A model generated the notes under the pieces. That model saw only the letters and a program-made list of their open reading frames with translations. It did no database searches and was not told the origin of the DNA. 64,000 bases of DNA from assembly GCA_030737835.1 (NCBI GenBank), contig JAUJYN010000016.1:3365747-3429746 (forward strand), in the 5' to 3' direction. Positions 56,383 through 64,000 of this stretch are shown here, piece by piece. The translations under genes and the position numbers were made by a program. The DNA comes from Acorus gramineus (lineage: Eukaryota > Streptophyta > Magnoliopsida > Acorales > Acoraceae). How positions within the stretch are numbered: position 1 is the first letter of the stretch; every line of letters starts with the position of its first letter.

Positions 56383-59300
56383 TGGTGAAGAAATCCGATG
56401 TCCCGTTAATTACTCTTTTAACTGGAGGATTGTTCAATGTGAAGATACTTCATTTTATGAAGGTAATAGTAGGAAAATCACCATCATATATAAGAGGATC
56501 TCTTATGTCGATTTGCTCCAAATGATATACCATTTGACGGGGACTGATCCAAGTCGTTACAAATTGTCCATGTGTGACGGCCCGTGCCCAAAACCATCGA
56601 CATGTGCACACCACGTGCCTCAAAACTCACCATTTTTTTAAAACATCGAAATAACCACCCTATATAATCTCATCTGGTAACAACCCTGGGATAACATATA
56701 ATCATCAAGATATATATAATCACCTATATAAACTCGCCCCTGGAAAGTTTAAGCAGTCAACAGAGCATCTAACACACCTCATATACAGTCATCCATATAT
56801 ACAGAGCATTTTAACATAGGCATGGTTCACTAGACCAGCCTCTACCAAAATAATCATATACAGATCCAAAACATCAACAATATCCACATCTATATATATG
56901 TACCTATCACCAACTGGACGTAACCCCCAAAAGAAGACAAAGTCAACGCCCAGGAACCCCCGCCTCTACTCTACAAAAATAGAAAAGAATAGAATGAGCG
57001 AAAGATGCTCAGTAAGTAACCCAGACATTCCACGCATAAGGAAAACAAGGATGACATCAAAGTCAAGCTTAGTCAACATCAGGTCAAAGCATAATAACAC
57101 ATGAAAGCACTGTATGATCATCAGTGGAGAACAATAACATCGCTGATATATAAAAATAGGAATGAATAGCTCAAACGAACACATCACAAGTGATAGGACC
57201 AATAAATATCATCAAGAAGCAACACCACTGGACTGAAGGCACATACTCTGAAATCACCCATCAAGCAAAGAAGGTCAATTAACTCATTGATGGCACTCGA
57301 GATGTCACAATTCTACAAGAATGATAAGGGAATCACAACTCTGGCTCCTGAATGACCGAAGAGCCGGATAGACCATCTACATGACCCCATCTCGGCCCCT
57401 ATGTCTGAGATGTCCACATCTATACCTCTCGCGTGTGGCCCTCGGAACGTCCACCGCGGAATCGCTACCTGGCCCTCGGAACGTCCAGGCACGGCAGGGT
57501 ATTCTCAAGTCCCCCTCGCTGGACCGTACGTACTCATGCGCGCTGGGGAGGTAATCCTCAACCCTCACTGTAAGGTCTATGGTCATCCAACTCCAAGAAT
57601 ACAAGAGGTAATATAAAAGCAATGAAACAAACACAGTACAAGGCTTCATGGTCGGACAGCACGACCATGCAGATCATAGATCAATGGCAAGACACTGGGA
57701 TGGATACATCATGATCAAAGGAAGGCTCACAATACGCTCACAAATCAACTATAGATTTAGAACTCTCGAAAACTGTCTAGAACAATGATAAATGACAACG
57801 ATTAGATAATGATGATGAATCACGAAGCAAACCTCAATAATGACACTTCAAGGACTAATCTGAACTGGGATAATATAAACCACACTCTCGAATGATAACT
57901 GAATTATAGTGGATAAATATGAAGCAAGCCTCAATGAGAAACAATTCTAATTAATAAAGGTGACATGAATAATTCTGGGTCTCAACAATATAGTATAGTA
58001 ACTGACAATAGTTAGTTTCACAAATAAATAGGGATCAAAACAGTTTTGAATCTCAAACAATATCAGAGATGATAAGAAACAACAATGAAGCGCGGAATTG
58101 GAAATAACAAACACAAATATTGGGTCACTTATAACAATACCACGTGGAATGGAATGTGGGACAAACAAATATCGATTGGGTTACTTACCTCGCAATTCAC
58201 CACCTCAACTGGACTCACCCTATTCCAACTCTTAAAACAGGCAGAGAGGAAATCCACTGATAAAAATATAATCTCAATCAGATACTAACATATAATCCCA
58301 ATAATCAAGAAATTCTCAGTTTCCCCAAAACAAATATAATGTCCCCACTACAAACTCTATGTTAACACAATAAAAATAGCTCCCCCATTCTTATTTATCT
58401 AGTCCCCAAAACAAATTCATATTTCAGCCCTAAATCACAATTTTTAATTTAGAACTAAAATAGAACAACCCTAAACGAAGAATAACGATGAAAAGAACAA
58501 GAATCCTTACCCAGTATGACACGAAAAATATTCCACGAAGCTTTTCCTAATTTTTCCCAATTTTTCCCCTTTTTATTTTCCTTTGAAACAGAGTCTCGGC
58601 GACTCTCTCTTCCTCTATGTAATAACATAGCTCCACCGACCCTATAGTATTAAATGAAGTTATGAGATCCGCCCAATTTACAAAAATGCCCTTCTTTAGA
58701 ATTCTGTGCAGCCTCCACTCAAACTATCATAACTGCTTCATAGGAAAGTCCACTTCAGATGATTCAACTTCCGTTGGAAAGATAACGAAAATATCTACAA
58801 CTTCTATGTTAATGCCAAGATCAAAAGAAGCCTCTAATTATATTAAAAATAGTGACGAACAGAAGACCTTGCGATTTCTTCTTCTACGGGGCAGAAACGG
58901 TAAAACAGCTATAGCTTTTCTAATGTAGCTCTAAATGAAGCCAAACTAATTTTATATGAGAGATAACTCAAAAATGAAGACTTCATATGTTTACAATTAT
59001 GCCTCGAAGGTGCTTTCTGAAAATGAAACCAAATGCAAGGCTTCAAGAATAATAAGGACCAAAAGCTTAATAACATAAAATTATCCTATTTTGCAATCTA
59101 AACACGTAAATATTAGCATAATTCGGCATAAGAGGGTTCGGGCTATTACACCATGAGTGCTGTGCATCCCACTCATGACGGAAAGAGTTTGGGTGCCCCT
59201 CTCGAAGATGATATGGGTGTGAAAGTAATGATAATGTTGTACCTAAAGCACGTGCATGTCATTCAATTATGGTTAGAGAAGGAAGAGATCATACAAAGAG

Positions 59301-61576
59301 GTCGTAGTGCGATGAATTATAATGTGCAATATTCATATCTTTTGATTGTCTGTGATCCATATCAACCTTCATCGTTGTTCTTTGTTCCGTGTACCCAAGA
59401 AGATTTGATTGATGCAACACCGATCAATGCCCATAGGAGTGTCAATATACCACATTTGTAAGTATTGTGTATTTATAGGATGTTTTTGGTGGGTGTATTC
59501 ATGTGTAAGTATAGTGTGTTTACATTTATAGGTCTCCATTTCATGACATGGGTTGGGACGATATTTGTGAGGGAATTGAAGTAAACAATGAATTTGAAGA
59601 AGATCAAGAAGGAGGAGAAGAAGAAGAGGAAGTGGGAGAAGATACCGGAGAAGAAGAAGAGGATTTTGAAGATCACTGGGTTGAAGGACCTGATACTGAG
59701 GAAGACCATGACGTGGAGACTAGTTGCCATCCATGAATATAGTGTTCCTCAAATGTATCATACACATGAGCTTATGGAGCAGGCGGTGACAGAAAATGTC
59801 CATCCATGCATTTATGAAATCGGATCTTCATCGTGTAATGAACTTGAGGTTGGTCAGCTTTTCACGAATAAGAAGTCACTCATTAATGCTGTCCGAACCT
59901 GGAGCATAAAGAAATGTGTACATTGTCATGTGGTGAAATCAAATGCAGAAAAATACGTCGTTTAGTGCATAAATGATGAATGTAATTGGAGATTATATGC
60001 GAGGAGGGTCGGTGGTTCAGAAACGTTCAAGATTTCAACTCTGAGAGTTCCTCATACATGCTTGGATCCTCTACTCAGTTCAAATCACAGAAGCTAATTA
60101 TGCCAATGATTCGTCATAATTTGAGAATCAGTCCTACTGAGATAATGGACAGGATACGTGCTGATCATCACTACACAATTTCATATTCAAAGGCACACCG
60201 TGCCAAATGGAAGGCTATGGAGAGGATATTTTGAAATTGGGAGGAGTCATATGTTGAGTTACCTCTATATGTTGATGCTCTGAGGAGGTTTAATCCAGGA
60301 ACAAATGTGATCTTCAAAGGCCCTGTCATACAAGAGAATAACATGGGTAGACCGATCCGACAGTTTGAACGTGTTTATTGGGCATTCGGACCAGCCTTAG
60401 AGGCTTTCAAACATTGTCGTCCATTGGTTTGCATTGATGGAACACATCTATATGGAAAATATAAAGGAAATCTTCTGATAGCCACTGCTTGCGATGCAAA
60501 AAATGGTTTGCTTCTGATAGCCTTTGCTATAGTTGAATATGAGAACAGAAGCAGTTGGACCTTCTTTCTTTGGAACTTGTTCTTTTCTATTGGTTGTATA
60601 AACAATATGTGTGTCATATCTGATCGGCATTTGGGCATCATAGCAGGCATGAAAGCTATTGAGGAAGCAAGCAATGTGACATGGCACCATCGTTTCTGTA
60701 TGAGACACATGATAGACAACTTCAAAAAAAATGTTAAATCAAAGGAGTTGAGTGACCAGGTGTGGAGGGCTGCCACCTTGAAATGTCCAAATCAATTTGC
60801 TGACGAAATGCGAAAGATTCTTAGTGCCTCTCCACAAGCTCGCACATGGCTTGATCAAGTCTCTCCACAAACATGGGCCCTTTGTTATGATGATGGTCGT
60901 CGTGATGGCACGATGACCACCAATAGAGCAGAAAGCATGAATAGTGTCTTGAAAGGTGTAAGAGGATTGTCAGTCACTGCCATATTACAGTAGACATCCA
61001 TACGAGTGTTAGAGTATTTTTTTACGAGGCATGAGTCGGCCGAGACCATGTCAGGTGAACATGTGCCATCTATGCAGCAGCGTTTGGAGAGAATTGCACA
61101 TGATGCAAGGGCGATGCTAGTTAGAAGGCTTGATAGGTTAGAATTCAATGTCCAAGACAAGAATGCGGTTATGTACATTGTCTTCTTGTATTTGACCATG
61201 CAGATTGTCAATGTCATGTTCCGAAGTTGTTTCACTATCCATGTGCACATGTCATAGCGGCTTGCGAGTATGCTCATATTAGTCCTGGGAGATATGTGTC
61301 ACATTGGCTTTCCTCAGAGTCATATAGACACACTTATGAACCCCGATTCCACTCCGTTGATGATAAAAGTCGTTGGCCGATTCCTACGGAAAACGATCCT
61401 ATCTTCATCCCACCGAATGTTAGGAGACAAGTGGGGCGCCCTGTATCAACTCGTCGACGTATGCATATGAACTCCAGGGATCCAAGTCTGAGATATACAT
61501 GTTCAATATGTCATGAGAAAGGCCACAGAAAAAATAAATGTCCACGTAGAAATACAAATGCTGGTAAAAAATGTTA
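56383..61576 (+). pseudogene. MuDR-type (MULE) transposase, split by a solo LTR
   Basis: It would bind the terminal repeats and catalyse cut-and-paste transposition. The N-terminal ubiquitin-like region (WRIVQCEDTSFYEGNSRKIT, about 56430-56490) continues in frame at 59156 once the solo LTR and one ccatg are removed. A GT-AG intron is at 59458-59531. An acidic linker, a MuDR DNA-binding region (about 59860-60090) and the MULE core follow: CIDGTHLYGKYKGNLLIATA, VISDRHLGIIAG, NRAESMNSVLKG. A SWIM zinc finger (CQCHVPKLFHYPCAHVIAAC, about 61210-61270) and a CCHC knuckle (CSICHEKGHRKNKC) close it at TAA 61574-61576. Inactivating changes: a frameshift near 59735, TAG at about 59963, TGA at about 60232, TAG at about 60991, and a frameshift near 61190. 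Confidence 0.88.
56573..59150 (-). repeat. Solo LTR of the E1 family inside the MULE transposase
   Basis: The plus strand runs TGTGACGGCCCGTGCCC...TTCGGGCTATTACA, 2578 bases, flanked by ccatg on both sides (56568-56572 and 59151-59155). It matches the E1 LTRs throughout, but its last 900 bases are visibly more diverged. The reading frame of the transposase resumes exactly when it is removed. Confidence 0.93.
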
Positions 61577-61646
61577 AATATGATTATGATATGATGATGA
61601 ATGTTCAATTGTTTGAGTATATATTAATTTGTGTTCAAATTACAGG

Positions 61647-61740
61647 TGATGGACATACGTGAGTGGCATGGACCCGTCGTTGATGATTTGCTGTATTTTC
61701 AGGGATCTCATAGGTCTCATCATGGATTTCAGGGCAAGGT
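61647..61740 (+). pseudogene. First PMD exon downstream of the MULE transposase
   Basis: After an acceptor-like AAATTACAG, the frame starts with Met and reads MDIREWHGPVVDDLLYFQGS then HRSHHGFQGK, followed by a donor-like GTATG. The HRSHH block resembles the N-terminal exon of MULE-associated PMD proteins, upstream of the ERWRPE region. The rest of the gene is missing on this side; a LINE begins about 140 bases further on. Confidence 0.5.
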
Positions 61741-61836
61741 ATGAAAATTGATGTGTTTTTCTCTAATGTTATTCTTCATATATGAATTATTATTTTTAAT
61801 ATTACCCTAAGAAATACATATGTCAAAATTAAAAGA

Positions 61837-61887
61837 AACTTTTCTAAAGTTTTTTTTTTGGTGGGTAACTTTTCTAAAGTTTTTTTT
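61837..61887. repeat. Duplicated A-tail/target sequence at the LINE 3' end
   Basis: AACTTTTCTAAAG followed by a T-run occurs twice, at 61837-61859 and 61867-61887. This may be a target duplication plus tail, or two nested tails. Confidence 0.4.
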
Positions 61888-64000
61888 GCTTGGCAAGATA
61901 TGTATATAAATATAAGAAGGGGAGATTTACAGAGAGTTTAAAGGGGGGATAGAGATCCGTTAATGGTGGGGAATAACCCACGGCATTTACCAGACAACAT
62001 TAACCAGAAAATCAAGTGTTATAGGTGGCACTTCAAAAAGATGGTGGAATATAAAACTAGGGAAAAACATAGAATCCTTGAATTATCCCTTTCAGAGCTG
62101 AAGGTGCCCTTCTTTATCTTCATGGATGAGATTTCGAAGTTCCTCCCAAAGAGCCAAAGGTGGCCTGTCCCATGGAGGATTGGTGTGCAGTGAGGAGATC
62201 TGCCACGCGGTTCCCTTCTCAATGAATATGAGATAGTCTCCATGAGACAAGGACCTCAGTGAGTTGCTTGAGGATACGAAGATCACGAATTGCTGCCCAG
62301 GGAGCCTACCCTCCCCCCATGGCCCATGCTATTGCGGTTGTGGAGTCCGTCTCGCTCCAGACCTGCAAAGCTCTGAGATCGCGAGCAAGTTGAACTCCCG
62401 CAACAACTCCTTTAAGCTCCGAGATCGCGGGCAGATACTGCTGAGTATTAGTCACCTAAATGGTCCCTTGGAAACGCACCAAAACCATACCTGTCCTCTA
62501 TTAGCGATCCGTCTGAATTTGCTTTAACCCATCCCATAGGTGGGAGAGACCAAGAGACCCACCTTGCCTCATACACCTTTTCAATGTAAGAGATGTGGAA
62601 AAGACTTTGGAACTTGGGGGCTAGGGGAGAATGGGGGTCCTCGAATATGTGGTCTTTGAAACGGTAAGAAGTGTTTTGGATCACCTGTCTAACAATAAGA
62701 GTCTTGTGCAAGGAAGTGGACCTGAATAGCCTGTTGTTTCTTTCCTTCCAAATGGACCAGATTGTTTGAGTGAGGAAGAATTGCATGACCTTTCATTCAG
62801 AATCAGATTTGGCTAGCATTACAAACCAGGAGAAATGGTCCTCTAGGGTGGGCTTCCTGCTCCTCCTTAAGCCAATTGATTTTAGAATGGCCTTCCACAC
62901 AAAAGCTGAGAATGGGCATTGGATCATCAAGTGGACAGCGGTCTCCTCAACAATGTTGCACAACCCACAGGATCCGATGGGAGAGATCCCATGGTTGAGG
63001 AGCCGAGCACAGGTGGGCAGCCTATTGAGTGCCGCTTGCCAACAGAGAAGGGAATGCTTCGGAGGTTGAATGGGATTCCATAAATGTTTCAACCAAGGGC
63101 CATCGGGAAGGTGCTGTCGAGAGGAGTTCCATGCCACTGAGCAAGTTACAGTACCTGATTTGTGACCTTTCCAAATGATCTGATCATGGTCTCTCCCTCC
63201 AACTTCTTGTTCTGTGATGATCTCCCAGATAAGGTCAAAAGCTATGGACCAACATCTCGGCTTGGTCCAATTCCCATTGACTATTAAAGTGCTGACCTTG
63301 ACTAAACCCGGAGGACCCCAAAGGAGAGTTCATGTTCCTTGAAAGTGATGCCGGAGCCCGAATCCATTCAGCCATGGGTCATCCCATAGGTTAATAGAAT
63401 TTCCTTCGAAGATGATGTACTGAACATCCTTTTGGATCCAATCTCTAGACTTTAGTATGCACTTCCAAGACCAAGAACTTGAGGAAGAAGGTTGGGTGGT
63501 CTGGATGCTCTTTTTAGTAAAGTACTTCTTCTTCATCCATGAGGCCCATAGAGAATTATGGGTAGTGACCAACTCCTAGAATCGCAGGCCCATTACAGCA
63601 ACATTCCATTCATCCATTCTCTTAATGCCAAGCCCTCCTTCATTCAATGGAGAGCAAATGGTTGACCAAGAGACCTGATGTTGTTTAGGAGTATTATCAC
63701 TCCCTATCCAGAGGAATAGCCGAAATATATTTTCCATGGAATGTATGGTGTGTTTAGGCAAGGAGAAACCTGCTGTCCAAAAATAACTAAAGCTGAGAAG
63801 GATTGATTTGATGAGTTCCACTTTGCATGCCTTAGAAAGCATGTGACTAGACCAGGACTGAATTCTAGTCCTAATCTTATCGATGAGTGGGAGGCACAAT
63901 GAATGGGTCAGCGCACCATGAAACAAGGGGACTCCAAGGTATCGAACAGGAAGACTATGGTTAGGGATTCCCATGATTGATGAGAATTGACTGCTGTTCG
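61880..64000 (-). mobile_element. L1-type LINE, 3' half (reverse transcriptase end to RNase H), runs off the right edge
   Basis: Minus-strand blocks in order: the C-terminal reverse transcriptase/connection region (63974-63576: LPVRYLGVPLFHGALTHSLC, WSTICSPLNEGGLGIKRM), a linker (63572-63330: WSWKCILKSRDWI, NLWDDPWLNG), the zf-RVT zinc-binding region (63137-62793: CWQAALNRLPTCARLLNHGI, then CGLCNIVEETAVHL) and RNase H from about 62560 (WVKANSDGSL). Frame breaks separate all blocks. The catalytic FADD-type motif would lie past 64000. A poly-A tail of eight A on the minus strand (61880-61887) marks the 3' end. Confidence 0.85.

Overview
This is a plant nuclear window, almost certainly from an angiosperm. 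The evidence is retroelements primed by initiator tRNA-Met (TGGTATCAGAGC sites), Tekay/Del-type chromoviruses, a Tat-lineage element with an antisense ORF, a Ty1/copia element, a Mutator-like transposase next to a plant-mobile-domain (PMD/MAIN-like) gene, an L1-type LINE with a terminal RNase H, and a G-type lectin receptor kinase with plant GT-AG introns nearby. I cannot name the species. No host gene is intact. The only clear host-type gene is the 5' two-thirds of an At1g34300-like receptor kinase (53884-55341, minus).

Layout. 1-7242: 3' end of a Tat-lineage Ty3/gypsy element (antisense ORF, polypurine tract, LTR) plus a second, separate LTR copy, split by solo LTR A (1553-5535). 7327-10292: solo LTR B. 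10745-11447 and 38286-38870: the two halves of a promoter-like/kinase-fragment unit, split by a minus-strand Tekay-type element here called E1 (11448-38285, TSD gtgat). E1 was itself hit three times by one large-LTR family: solo LTR C (15932-18835) inside the RNase H codons, solo LTR D (20186-23232) inside the protease region, and a complete element N2 (24523-35572, TSD cacat) just upstream of gag. 38954-39836: a MULE-type MITE. 40905-47842: solo LTR G with another same-family LTR, H (41970-45441), inside it in the opposite direction. 47929-49170: a second, unsplit kinase-fragment unit. 49314-51690: end of a MULE with a PMD pseudogene. 51697-53883: truncated copia element abutting the receptor kinase. 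55489-61740: a second MULE piece (TIR, transposase, first PMD exon) split by a solo LTR of the E1 family (56573-59150, TSD ccatg). 61880-64000: 3' half of a LINE on the minus strand.

The genes do not form a pathway; the window is a nested TE archive. Target-site duplications and resumed reading frames fix much of the insertion order: kinase unit, then E1, then C, D and N2; the MULE, then its solo LTR; LTR G, then H.

The least expected signal is inside the large-LTR family. Seven copies in both orientations and from diverged subfamilies keep a 36-39 nt segment bounded by a plant-like 3' splice site and a GTGAGT 5' splice site. It lies between a CpG-dense core (AT-rich in copy A) and, where retained, a downstream 3' splice site, suggesting that transcripts of these giant LTRs are spliced within the LTR.
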